In this document: one piece after another, positions 1-10,482 of the stretch
How the letters are laid out: every line of letters begins with the position of its first letter
Position numbering within the stretch: position 1 is the stretch's first letter
Origin: Perilla frutescens
Lineage: Eukaryota; Streptophyta; Magnoliopsida; Lamiales; Lamiaceae
Assembly: GCA_026008535.1 (NCBI GenBank)
Contig: BRKX01000004.1
Span: 13,603,501-13,667,500 of the forward strand
Length of the DNA: 64,000 bases
Direction: 5' to 3'
The notes under the pieces: model-generated
Seen by the model: the letters and a program-made list of their open reading frames with translations, nothing else
What the model was told of the DNA's origin: nothing
Databases searched by the model: none
Made by a program: the position numbers and the translations under genes

Positions 1-59
1 TATCACTCAAAATTCGAAAAGTATCACTTGTATCATTAAATAGTAAGGGGTCTGCCACT

Positions 60-290
60 TATTTTAAGGGTTTTTGGGGGTGTTTTTAGAGGTTTATTTT
101 GTGTGTTTTAGGATTTTTTTAGGGGTTTATTTTGTGTTTTTTGGGAGGTGTTTTTAGGGTTTTTTATTGTGTTTTTTAGGATTTTTTTTGGGGGGGGGGG
201 GGGTTAGGGTTTTATTTTGTGTTTTTTAGGGTTTTTGGAGGTGCTTTTAGGGTTTTATTTTGTGTTTTTTTTAGAATTTATTAATTTCAT
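60..290. repeat. Degenerate T/G-rich minisatellite
   Basis: About five imperfect units of roughly 45-57 bases, each built from TTTTAGGG, TTTATTTTGTG and GGAGGTG pieces, with a run of G near 190-204. The TTTAGGG core resembles the plant telomere repeat, but the units are too irregular to call an interstitial telomere. The flanking bases 1-59 and 291-640 are AT-rich with A/T homopolymers and show no gene. Confidence 0.6.
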
Positions 291-640
291 TATAGGGTAT
301 AAATTTATATTTATTTCAAACAAATTATATCAATTCGATTTAATTTTAGGGTTCACTAATTTTATTTTATGGTATAAATTTTGTTAGGAAAAATTAAAAA
401 AAAAAACAAAGAAAATCAGAAAAAAATAAAAAAATCGTCAGGAAAAAAAAAATTAGACGGGCGCGTGGGCGTCATCTAATACTTGGTGCACATAAGAACC
501 TTGTGCACGCAAGAGTTTCTCATCTTTTATATTAGCAAAAAAAACTAATGTACATTATACTTCACTTGAAAATGTGTCCCTTCATATTCTAAAATACGAG
601 AATTAAAAAGATAAATAAGATTCGTGAATTTTTTTTCCAT

Positions 641-1408
641 TGTAACACCCCGATTTCACTTTTAATAGAAAAATGGGAATGTTACTCATGCTTTTCATTA
701 ATAGAATACTCTATTGAAAATACAGCGGATGTTTCAATCATAATTTAGTATTTATTACATAAATAAAATTTAAAAAATAAAGTAAAATAAATATTGCCAT
801 TTAATAATGCTTGACCATTTGACCACCATAATCACATCTTGTCCCCGCACATACTGCCCGAGCCCTTGCCTGAAAGGAAATAAAAGATTAGGGTGAGTTC
901 TTTTTAACTCAGTGGGGAGTGACCGCTATCCAAAAAATAAATTTAACATGAAAGCATGTGAAAAATCTAAATTCATGTAACTTATACTTTTGCATTAGCC
1001 CTAAGACTCTCACTCTCTTTTAAGACATGGTAGCAGAAAAATGAAACTTTAAAAAACTGGGCTTCATACATCTACGGGAAAATAGAGCAGCAGGGAGAAA
1101 AGTGGAGTTGTAGAGCTTTGAAAAAAATTGCGGAAGAATTGACTTGGCAGGAATTTCATACCTCTGAAAACTGATGGCTTCAGGAAGGAATTTTCTTCCA
1201 TATAATTCTTTGTTTTGGGGTAAGAAGAATGGTAGAAGGTAGCCCCTATTTTTATACTAATGGAATTAGGGTTTATAGACAAGAATATGGACGGAAATAA
1301 TATAAAATATGATCCATTTCCTAAAAGGTAGAAATCTAGACGAAAATAAGAGTGAGCAAAGATTTTGGAAAATATCTCAAGGTCAACTATTCGTCTATTC
1401 CTCCTTTC
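641..1408 (-). mobile_element. LTR-like fragment of a TGTAACACCCCG family
   Basis: It starts TGTAACACCCCGATTT, the same kind of end as the two LARD families further right (TGTAACGCCCCGATCCCG). It also shares the internal TGAGTT...AACTCA block near 893-910. A TATA-like box, TATAAAAATA, lies on the minus strand at 1247-1256, which gives the transcription direction. The right border is uncertain: no terminal GTTACA is seen, and recognisable copia reverse transcriptase starts near 1432. No target duplication was found. The minus-strand reading frame at 1064-1486 crosses this LTR and is not judged to be a gene. Confidence 0.5.
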
Positions 1409-1431
1409 ATGAATGTAGTGTTGGGATTTTG

Positions 1432-1880
1432 TCATATGACTGGATAACCTCGTCGAAACGGATGTTCCAAGACTGCTTAAGTCCATAAATGGATCTTTTA
1501 AGCTTGCACACTAAGTGCTCTTGGTCTTTAGCAATGAACTCTTCTGGTTGCTTCATAAGGATGTTTTCTTCAAGACATCCATTCAGGAAAGCTGTCTTTA
1601 CATCCATCTACCAAATCTCATAATCCAGATGAGCAACAAATAGATAAGAGAATCTGGATCGACTTAAGCATGGCAACTAGTGAAAAGGTTTCCTCATAAT
1701 TGATCCCTTCTTTCTGAGTATAACCTTTCACCACCAATCTAGCTTTGAAGGTTTCAACCTTCCCATCAAATCCTCTCTTTCGTTTTTAGACCCACTTACA
1801 TCCAATGGGTTTAACCCTATCTGGTGGTTCTACAAGTTCCCAGACTTGATTGTGATCCATAAATCCAATATCAGATTCCA
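1432..1880 (-). pseudogene. Copia-1 reverse transcriptase, N-terminal part
   Basis: The minus strand encodes a copia-type reverse transcriptase start (RVT_2 family): a VWELVEPP-type opening near 1850, a KARLVVKGYTQKEGI-type segment, then MDVKTAFLNGCLEE and KRSIYGLKQS at 1495-1607. These are the conserved early blocks of copia polymerase, which makes cDNA from the element RNA. The FDEVIQSY block at about 1434-1460 is the last recognisable stretch. The YVDD catalytic block and all of RNase H are absent. Several stops interrupt the frame. The break abuts the LTR-like fragment on the left, so a deletion or later insertion removed the 3' half. Confidence 0.85.
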
Positions 1881-1995
1881 TTGCAATTTTCTAAGAATCT
1901 GCATCTTTATCTTGTACTATCTCATCGTAGGTCCTGGGATCCAATTCATTAAGTCCTTTTGAGAAATTTGAAGATTCTCCCAGACCAATGAATCT

Positions 1996-2850
1996 ATCAG
2001 GTTGACGTACAACCATCCCACTGCGATGAGGCATTTTTCGTACTTCCGTGACACGTTGTGCAGTTATTGGTGGTTCCTCTTCTTGTACAGATGGTGTAGG
2101 ATTTCGCGTTCCCACCTCGAAGTTTCTCAAGAACGATCACGCTCCTGGGTTTGTGATTTATTACATAGTCTTCCTCTATGAATCGGGCATTGGTACTGAC
2201 AATGACCTTCTGATCCTTAGGACTATAAAATAAACCACCTCTCGTTCTTTTTGGATACCCAACGAACAGCCTTACTTCTGTACATGGTGCCAACTTATCA
2301 GCTTCCTTATCCAGCACATGTGCTGGACTACTCTAAATCCGAACATGACCTAGATTGGGCTTTCGACCAGTCCATAGTTCTAAGGGCGTGCAAGGAACTG
2401 ATTTGGAAGGAACCATGTTAAGAATGTAGGCTTCTGTTTTCAAGGCATATCCCCAAAATTAAACAGGCAATTCTGAATAGCTCATCATCAATCTAACCAT
2501 CTCTAATAAAGTTTTGTTCTTTCTTTCAGCTACGCCGTTCTGTTGTGGAGTGCCAGACGCAGTCAACTGAGATGTAATCTCATTCTCTGCTATACAGTCC
2601 CTAAATTCACTTGAGAGGTACTCACTACCATGATCAAAATGCAGTGTGTTGATACTTTTGCCTGTTTATTTCTCCACTTCCATTCTAAATGTTTTGAATG
2701 TCTTAAAACACTCGGACTTGCGATGCAACAAGTAAATGTATCCATACTTTGAGTAATCATCAATGAACGTGATGAAATACTCGTACCCTCCTCGAGCCTA
2801 AACTGACATAGGGCCACATAAGTCAGAGTGAATCAAATCTAATACCTCTT
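1996..2850 (-). pseudogene. Copia-1 integrase core and C-terminal region
   Basis: Degenerate DDE integrase of copia type, which would join the cDNA to host DNA. Recognisable blocks on the minus strand are GGYEYFITFIDDYSKYGYIY near 2750-2800, HFDHGSEYLSSEF near 2600-2640, GVAERKNKTLLEMVR near 2500-2545 and GYPKRTRGGLFYSPKDQKVI near 2190-2255. In the HFDHGSEY block the usual second Asp is in place (DHGSEY for the common DNGGEY). Premature stops and a frame change split it. Bases 1890-2130 hold the variable, low-conservation linker between integrase and reverse transcriptase. Confidence 0.8.
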
Positions 2851-3567
2851 TAGATATGTTCCCTTTAGATGAAAAGGGCCGCTTGGTCATTTTACCTTCC
2901 AAACAAGATTCATACAAAGGAAACATTTCCAAGACCAATGAAGATAGTGGTTCATTGTTTATCAGCCTTTGTATCCTCTTAAGGTTAATATGACCGAGCC
3001 TAAGATGCCAAAGATAGGATTGATACAATTCTGAAGGTTCTATTCTTTTATTAGGGTTAATGATCGATGTATTTAATAATTGCATTTGTGTAGATTTTTG
3101 CATAGGATTAAGTATATAAAGCTGTCCATCCAATGTGCTAGAACAGATAAAATGTTTACAACTTATGATAACAACCTTGCTATCAAAATAAATAGAATAT
3201 CCATTCAAAAACAATTTAGAAACAAAAATCAAGTTCCGCCTGAAATTCGGCACATAAAGACAATCTTTCAAAATAAGAATCCTATAATTACTGAAAGGTA
3301 AAGTAGCATCTCCCACTACAATAGCCGCCACTTTCATAAAATTTCCCATATAGACGGTAATCTCACCATCATTCAGATGTCTTTTCACCAAGAACCCCTG
3401 TAAGGACATGTAAACACGATCAGTGGCTCCAGTATTCACTACCCAAGATCGGGTAGAACAAGTAGCTAAACATGTTTCTAAAAAAGAGTGAGACATACCC
3501 TTTATCTTCGTTTTGTTAGGACACGCAGACTTCCAATGTCCCTGCTGATCGCACTTGAAGCACTTTG
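2798..3567 (-). pseudogene. Copia-1 zinc knuckle, protease and GAG-pre-integrase
   Basis: A continuous minus-strand frame starts with a CCHC zinc knuckle (CFKCDQQGHWKSAC, near 3522-3563), the nucleic-acid binding end of gag. It continues into an aspartic protease motif, WVVNTGATDRV (near 3410-3445), and the GAG-pre-integrase domain with LWHLRLGH, a Cys block CLEGKMTKRPF and LDLIHSDLCGP. The protease normally reads D-S/T-G at this point. Here the first residue is Asn, so the catalytic aspartate is lost. The reading frame after the zinc knuckle stays open for about 230 codons, longer than expected for such a decayed element. Confidence 0.85.
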
Positions 3568-3599
3568 ACTTTGATTTGAAGTCTTCTGGAGGAATCTTG

Positions 3600-4183
3600 G
3601 CTTTGCCCTTCTTCTCTTTAGGTTCTTTAGGCGCCTCCTTTGGAGCTTTCTTAGGTGCGTATCTGTTCTTCTTAACAACCGAAGAAGATACCCTAGCTAG
3701 GTGCGCCTCCGAGCTTCCCTTTTGGAGATGCTCGGCTGCCTAAAGATCCATGAGCAGTTCTGATAAAGTTACATCCTTCTTTATTATGTTAAAGTTCAGC
3801 CTGAAATGCTCAAACCTTGGTGACAGACTGTGAAGCACAATGTCAATCTGGGACTCAGCATCTAACTCTCCACCCAGGGTTTCAATCTCTGATAGGAAAC
3901 CCATCATCTGGATAACGTGATCCCTTACCGGTGTGGAATCTGACATCTTAGTGCTCATCAGTATTTTCATAGCCAAGTGTCGTACCGAGCAATTCTGGTA
4001 TCCGAAGAGCTCTTTGAGATTGAACATTATGTCATAAGCAGTTTTCATAGACTGATGTTGATGTTGCAACACACTGGACATAGAAGCCAGCATATAGCAA
4101 CGTGCCATCTCATCAGCTCTTCACTAGAATGCTCATCCGGCTTTTGTGGACATTATTCATCAAGTATGAACTTAAAGTTTTAA
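3600..4183 (-). pseudogene. Copia-1 gag
   Basis: Copia gag of the UBN2 type. The minus-strand frame at 4108-3740 holds about 122 residues with an LASMSSVLQHQHQSMKTAYD helix, LKELFGYQ and LMSTKMSDSTPVRDHVIQMM, then LGGELDAESQIDIVLHSLSP. This is the usual order in the capsid part of copia gag. It is followed by a Lys-rich basic stretch (3600-3735) before the zinc knuckle. The N-terminal part beyond 4108 is broken. Bases 4184-4383 continue as AT-rich leader up to the chromovirus insertion. Confidence 0.75.
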
Positions 4184-4383
4184 GTAGTAAGAATAATATT
4201 CAGATTTTGAATCCAATCTTTATAGTTTTCACTAACTAGTTTGTTTTTTTTTGAGAATCGAGGACAAGTTAGACAGTGCTATGATGATATAGAAGTAACT
4301 AAAAATAAACATGCAGTACAGTCACAACCTTTAGGATAAAAAGACATATAATTCAAAAACCTAAAAAGAAATTATATGCATAC

Positions 4384-4713
4384 TGTTATGACCCTTATAC
4401 TATCGGTGAACGGAGGATTGGAGGGAGCCGCCAGAGCTATTGATGGGAAGGGGGTTGAAGCTTTGCAAGATTTCATTTTTAGGGTTCAAAAGAAAGAGGC
4501 GGATTTGGAAATTGAATCCGGATAAATCTATCCAAAAGTGGCTCGGGTTCAGAAGAAAAGGAGCGAAGCAAGGATTTGGGCTTATTCAGGTCACTTTAGT
4601 TGTTGGGCCTGTTATGTTCTTTTTAATTATTCAATGAAGGACTTGGTCCATTTTAGTGTCTAGGGTTACCCTTGAGGGCCCCAGTTATTGTACATATATA
4701 TATGGCATTTATG
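4384..4713 (+). repeat. Chromovirus LTR1, truncated at its 3' end
   Basis: It matches LTR3 from the TGTTATGACCC start up to GGCATTTATG, then jumps into gag sequence (GGACTAGATTGAAGG). Comparison with copy 2 shows that the last ~220 bases of the LTR, the primer site and the gag start codon were removed. The joint falls at a shared ATG triplet. Confidence 0.9.
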
Positions 4714-5708
4714 GGACTAGATTGAAGGACCTGCAAGAAGGACAAAACAAGCTCCATCTGATTTGGCAGACAGAGACCATGAAACGTGATGCGTCAAAGC
4801 TAAAAATACAAGAGAACATGGAAATTATGCAATGAAGAATGAAGGACATTCAGCAAGGTTTGACTGATAAATTTGATCAGTTGGCGAAATCTATTACTGC
4901 CCTACATGTGCAACTAACAAGTAATTCACCCAAGAAATGAACCGCAGAGGGAGAATCTATTATATTCCCAGCTCCATAGCACTATATGGGTTATGGATCA
5001 CAGTCTAGAACCCAATACTCCAACAGAGGAAGGGCTTGGGCAGAGCTTGGTACAAATCAGGTATTTACCACTTTACCTAGGGTGTATTTCCCCAAGTTTG
5101 ATGGCACTAACCCTAGGGGATGGGTGTTACACTGTGTGAGCTATTTCAAAATGATTCCTAACCTCCCAGGTGATCAAATAGTTACCCTGGCTACTATGAA
5201 CTTTGAAGGGAAGGCTTCACTATGGTTTCAGAATTTATATTATAAGTATGGGGATGTTACTTGGGAGCAGTTTGTGGAGGTAGTTGCAACTAGGTTTGGT
5301 GACATCAAGGAATCTCAGGTGGTTGTTAAGTTTAAGAAACTCAAACACACTGGAGACTATCTTACATATGTTGATAAATTTGAAGAGCTCAAGGAATGCT
5401 TACTAATGTGTAGTCTAGGCTCTTATACTGAGCCTTACTTTGTTGCCAGCTTTCTCAGTGGGCTAAGTGAAGAACTAAGAGGTGCTATATCTATGTTCAA
5501 CCCCACCACCCTCCAGCAGGCCATAGACTTGGGCAAAAATCAGTTGGTAACCTTGGAGGCTACAACTAAGAGGTTGAAAGGGAGTAGCAGACCTACCAGT
5601 AACTGGTCCAACATGGGAACCAAGTTATAGAATACTCAGAACCCCTCAACCCTCACCAAGGAACCACAGGTAGCTAAGAAACCTGTCAAATTGCTCACCT
5701 AAGCTCAA
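4714..5708 (+). pseudogene. Chromovirus copy 1 gag (no start codon)
   Basis: Retrotransposon gag that would form the particle shell. After a damaged N-terminal coiled region (4714-4979) comes a 215-codon open stretch at 4986-5630 with MGYGSQSRTQYSNRGRAW, then VYFPKFDGTNPRGWVLHCVS, FEGKASLWFQNLYYKYGD and FVASFLSGLSEELRG, the core of the Retrotrans_gag family. The start codon was lost with the LTR1 deletion. An in-frame TAG at 4977-4979 and others interrupt it. The same TAG is present in copy 2, so it predates the duplication. Confidence 0.85.
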
Positions 5709-6270
5709 ATGGCTGATAGGAGAGCCTTGGGGCTCTACTATAACTGTGATGAAAAATATACTCAAGGTCACAGATGCTCCCATCGGATTCACTACATGAT
5801 TATGTCAGAGGAGGAGGAGATAGCTTATCTCCAACCCCTCATCAATATGGAAGAAGAACAGAAACCAGAAATCCCATTGGAGGAAACCCAAGCGTTACTG
5901 CATACATTAAAGGGAGAGGATACTATTACTACACTTAAGTTTACTGGGGTCTGCAATGGGCAGGCATTGCAGATTTTGGTGGATACTGGGAGCACCTTGA
6001 GCTTTATCAAGGAGTCCACAGCTCAAATGTTGGGATGCAAGGTGGAAGCAGTTACTCCCTTGCTCATCAAGGTAGCCAATGACCAGAGGCTAGTTAGTTC
6101 ATCAATGGCTGGGAAATTTGGTTGGAAAATACAAGGAGTTGAGCTACAACACTCTCTAAGGCTACTTCAGCATGAAAGATGTGATGTGATTTTGGGAGGT
6201 GACTGGCTTCAGGCTTGTTTTCCTATTAAACTAGATTATGAGTTAATAACTATCACTATAAGATAGATGG
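5709..6270 (+). pseudogene. Chromovirus copy 1 zinc knuckle and protease
   Basis: An open stretch of 185 codons. It begins with a zinc-knuckle-like YYNCDEKYTQGHRC, in which the first cysteine of the CCHC pattern is replaced by tyrosine. It then carries an aspartic protease domain with ILVDTGSTLSFI (DTG active site intact) and CDVILGGDWL near the end. The protease would cut the gag-pol precursor. The altered first cysteine is shared with copy 2 and is probably inherited. Confidence 0.85.
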
Positions 6271-7560
6271 GGAAGAAGCTTAAACTGCAGGCTAACAAAA
6301 CACAAACTGATTGCCAGTTTATATCCCACAATGCCCTATTTAAACTAATGCACACCAGCTCAAGGAAGGATATAGAGGAAGTCTATATGGTGAGCTCTAG
6401 TCCATTAGAACCACAAGGGAATTCTAAGCTGAAAGAATCGCTTAATGAGTTTGCAAACATCTTCAAAGAGCCAGAGGGGATACCTCCAGATAGGGGAATA
6501 GAGCATCAAATTTTACTGAAGCTAGGGACAGTTCCTAAGCACTAATACCCTTACAGGTCCTCTCACCAACACAAGGATAAAATAGAAAGGATTGTAAAGG
6601 AATTGCTTGCATCTGGAGTAATACAACACAGCAGGAGGTCCTTTTCTTCCCTTGTGTTGCTAGTTAAAAAGAAGGATAGTTCTTGGAGGCTTTGTGTGGA
6701 TTATAGGTACCTTAACAACTTTACTGTGAAGCATGACTTTCCTATACCTATTATCGATGAACTACTAGATGAATTATATGGATCCAGATTTTTCTCAAAA
6801 ATAGATCTCAGGTCATGCTATTTTCAGATATTGATGGAACCAGAGCATATGTATCTCACTATTAAGGAAGCACACTCTCTATGCTAAGATGTCTAAATGC
6901 TCTTTTGGCCAGACAAGTATTGAATACTTGTGCCACATTATCTCAGGGGAAGGGGTAGCCACAGATCCCCAGAAGGTGGAGTGTATGGAGAAGTGGCCTC
7001 AGCCACATAATGTTAAACAATTGAGGGAATTCTTGGGCTTAACAGACTACTATAGGAAATTTATTAAGGACTATGGGGCCATAAGCAGGCCTCTAACTTC
7101 CTTACTCAAGAAGAATGGGTTCAAATGGGGAGCTGAAGCTGAGCAACCATTCCTACACTTGAAGGAGACTATGACACAAGCCCATGTACTGGCTTTACTT
7201 GCCTTCACTCAACCATTCACACTAGAGACTGATGCTAGTCGGGTGGGCATAGGAGCAGTCCTGATGCAAAAGAGAAGGCCCATTGCATTTTTTAAGCAAG
7301 GTCCTCTGCCTAAGGAACCAGGCTTTATCAATTTATGAAAGGGAGTTTCTTGCTGTCTTAATGGATATAAACAAGTGGAAGCATTATTTGCAAGAGCACA
7401 AATTCATAATTAAGACTGATCAACAAGCCCTCAAATACTTGTTGGATCAGAAAGTAACTAATCCAATTCAACATAAATGGATTACAAAGCTACTTGGCCT
7501 GGATTATGAGATACATTATAATAGGGGCACATAAAATAGAGCAGCAGATGCTTTATCAAG
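6271..7560 (+). pseudogene. Chromovirus copy 1 reverse transcriptase and RNase H, with internal deletion
   Basis: Polymerase segments are recognisable: VKKKDSSWRLCVDYRYLN and FFSKIDLRSCYFQI. The sequence then jumps at about 6860 from MEPEHMYLT directly to KEAHS. Against copy 2, about 200 bases are missing, including the F(F)DDILIY catalytic block, so this copy cannot make a working polymerase. Downstream come the connection region (EYLCHIISGEGVA, FLGLTDYYRKFIKDY) and RNase H (FTLETDAS, YEREFLAVLMDINKW, FIIKTDQQALKYL). A frameshift near 7290-7330 splits RNase H. Confidence 0.9.
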
Positions 7561-9041
7561 AATTCAAGAGTTGGGACACCAGTGCCAAGCAGTCAGCACC
7601 ATTACACCACTATGGGTACAGGAAGTTTTGTTAAGCTTTGAGAAAGATCCCTTCATTGCTAAAATCAAGGACTCATTGGAAACTGATCCTAAGGCAGAAA
7701 CAAACTACACCCTGACTCAAGAGATAATCAGATACAAGGGGAGAATCACTGTAGGGGCTGATCAAGACCTTAGGAAAAAAATCCTATCCATGATGCATCA
7801 CTCCTCTTATGGGGGCTACTAAGGAATTCATGGTACTTATATGAGATTGAAGGCTGTATTCTATTGGCCAGGCATGAAATCAGAGGTAGTAGAGATGGTG
7901 AAGGCCTGTGACATTTGTTCAGTCAATAAACCTAACAGTGGGGCTACTCAAGGGCTGATACAACCACTACCAATCCCCAACCAACCTTGGAGCCACATCT
8001 CTATGGATTTCATTGAAGGATTTCCTTAGTCACTGGGAAAGGATATATTTCTAGTGGTTATTGACAGGTTAACTAAGTATGCCCACTTTATACCACTCTC
8101 ACACCCCTTTACAACTTAGGTGGTAGCTAAATTATTCTTAGACACATCTACAAGTTACACGGGATGCTAGTCAGCATAGTTACTGACCGGGATAAGGTCT
8201 TCACTAGCCTATTTTGGAAAGAATTGTTCAAGGTTTTGGGGGTGACTTTGAATGTGCCTTAAGCCTATGACCCCCAAACATACGGAAAACTGAGCGATTG
8301 AACCAATGCTTAGAAAATTACCACAGATGTATGACCTCTGCTTACTCTATGCAATGGCTAAAGTGGATATCTCTTGCTGAGCATTGGTACAATACCAATC
8401 ACCATACAGCCTTGAAAATCACCCCATTTCAAGCACTGTATGGCTATGCTCCCCCCTTATTTAGCTACCGGTCCCTATCTCGACACTTCTAATGCAGATG
8501 TGAAGGAGATAATATAAGATAGAAGGCTTATGTTTCAGCAATTGAAGGAGAATTTAAGGCAGGCACAAGACAGGATAAGGACCTATGCTAACAGATCTAG
8601 AGAAGAAAAGTAATTTGAAATTGGAGACCAAGTGTATCTACAGATCCAACCTTACAGACAGAATTCTGTTCAAGCAAGGAAGAACTTGAAGCTAGATTCA
8701 AGATACTTTGGCCCCTTCTCTATCATTGAGAGAATAGGGTCTGTTGTTTACAAATTAGGCTTGCCAGAGGGATCACGTGTACACCATGCGTTCCATGTAT
8801 CCCTCCTAAAGAAACAAATTGGAGAAGGAGCAGTACCCTTACCAACTTTACCTGCAACAACTGAGGAAGGCATATTTCGTCTGTCACCTTACGTTGTGCT
8901 ATCTTCTAGGGTTCTGCAAAGAAGTGGTTTGGCCGTGGAGTATATTCTGGGACAATGGGGAGATGAAAGGATGGGTCTTGTTTTGTGGGAGGATATGAAA
9001 TTTGTCAAGAAAAGGTTCCCTGAGTTTGATCCTTGCGGATA
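7561..9041 (+). pseudogene. Chromovirus copy 1 integrase with degenerate chromodomain
   Basis: Zinc-binding region (MHHSSYGGY, RLKAVFYWPGMK, ACDICSVNK: the HHCC finger, with one His lost to a GGH-to-GGY change), DDE core (HISMDFIEGFP, VTDRDKVFTSLFWKELF) and C-terminal part (FGPFSIIERIGSVVYKLGLP, VHHAFHVSLLKKQ). The last about 60 residues, from IFRLSPYVVLSSRVLQRSG to LVLWEDMKFVKKRFPEF, have the layout of a chromodomain, which in chromoviruses guides insertion to heterochromatin. Stops at 8027-8029 and 8260-8262 recur at the same places in copy 2. The first Asp of the DDE triad is in MDFIEG. Confidence 0.85.
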
Positions 9042-9050
9042 AGGATCTAA

Positions 9051-9065
9051 TTCAGGAGGGGGTAG
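9051..9065 (+). other. Polypurine tract of chromovirus copy 1
   Basis: TTCAGGAGGGGGTAG directly precedes the TGTTATG start of LTR2. The identical tract precedes LTR3 at 18890-18904. It is where plus-strand DNA synthesis starts. Confidence 0.85.
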
Positions 9066-9229
9066 TGTTATGACCCTTAAACTATCGGTGAATGGAGGAT
9101 TGGAGGGAGCCACCGGAGCTGTTGATGGGAAGGGGGTTGAAGCTTTGCAAGATTTCATTTTTAGGGTTCAAAAGAAATAGGCGGATTTGGGAATTGAATC
9201 GGGATAAATCTATCCAAAAGCGGGTCGGG

Positions 9230-10482
9230 TGATACGACCCGGACAAATAATCTAGGATGAATCTAGAGACGTAGCGGAAGACTTCTGGATACGAAACACG
9301 TCAGTGAATGAAGGGTTTCAATCCGACTCAACTAGACGAATAAAATAAACAAATCTAGACAAATGAAATACGTAGACGATGACACAAACTATGTAACACG
9401 ATACCAAGGAAAGAGGGGCTGAAAAGGGACAGATATGGGCTGGAAATTATGGGAGTAAATCATGTGTGAAGGCTTGTGAAGAATGGTTTGGGTAGATAGG
9501 ATATGTTAGAGATGAATCGAACTTACGTGTAGATGAAACGGGTAGAACTCGAACTCGTCTTGTGGAAGAGACTCGATCGATTTGTGGCTGGACGGATACA
9601 GATGTGGATGGCTTGATGGGAGTCATCGTTTGGTATAGATGGATGATGATTCTTTGATGTGAATCACAACCCGATATCCTCCTTGAATCTCGAACGTATC
9701 CAAGGATGAAATCTCCAAGTTGATCTTCGGAAAGCGAATACCGGTTAATCCCTCAAGTGGATTAAGCAATACCCTTGAGTAAGACTTAAAGTTACTAGCT
9801 CCAAGAATATGAATTTTGAATCAAACTCACAAAGATTTAAAAGGGGTTGAGACAATATTGAAAGCAAAGCTTAATAATTCAAATAAAGTCTAAAGTATCA
9901 ATGTATAAATGATCCCCTATTTATAAGACTATAGGAGGACGAAATTTGCATAAAAAGGACTCAAAAATTGATCCAAAAGGGATCTCTAACTATACTGGGA
10001 AGTTCCCTAAAATTAGAATTCTATTCAAGGTAGGAAATTGCCTTAAATACAATTCTAGTCAACCTTGGCTATAATATGGACGAAAATTACACTAATAAAT
10101 AAATAAAAATCTGATCTTCTATAGTCTAAATTAAATAAAATAAATACTATAGTCTAAATAAAATTCAATCCCTCAATTAAATAAATTGAGGTCGAAAATC
10201 TGATCCACATGCACACACGATCACGTCGACTTCTTCAACACATGCACACGCGCACTTCTTCACTTTATCTTCATGTATTATTCTTCAAATCTTGATCTCC
10301 AATCTTTGATTGTTAACAAGGTAACAATCTTGGGGCTGCATTTAACTTCTTCCAATTCTTCAAACTTCTTACGAATAATTGCTTGGAAACAACCTTGTAA
10401 TTTCTTGGCTCGAAATCGTGTAATTGAACCTCTAAATGGCAGCTCCAGATTTAGTTCTTCAAGGCCTTGCATGGCTTCATCA
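9230..10482 (-). repeat. TR-GAG 3' LTR
   Basis: 1253 bases, TG...CA, nearly the same as 12671-13922. A minus-strand TATAAATA lies at 9918-9925. Its U3 end, at 10278-10482, also encodes the last part of the gag ORF. Confidence 0.92.
9918..9925 (-). promoter_or_regulatory. TATA box of the TR-GAG LTR
   Basis: TATAAATA on the minus strand in the sequence CTTATAAATAGGGG. The matching box in the 5' LTR, the one that would drive the element, is at 13359-13366. Confidence 0.6.
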
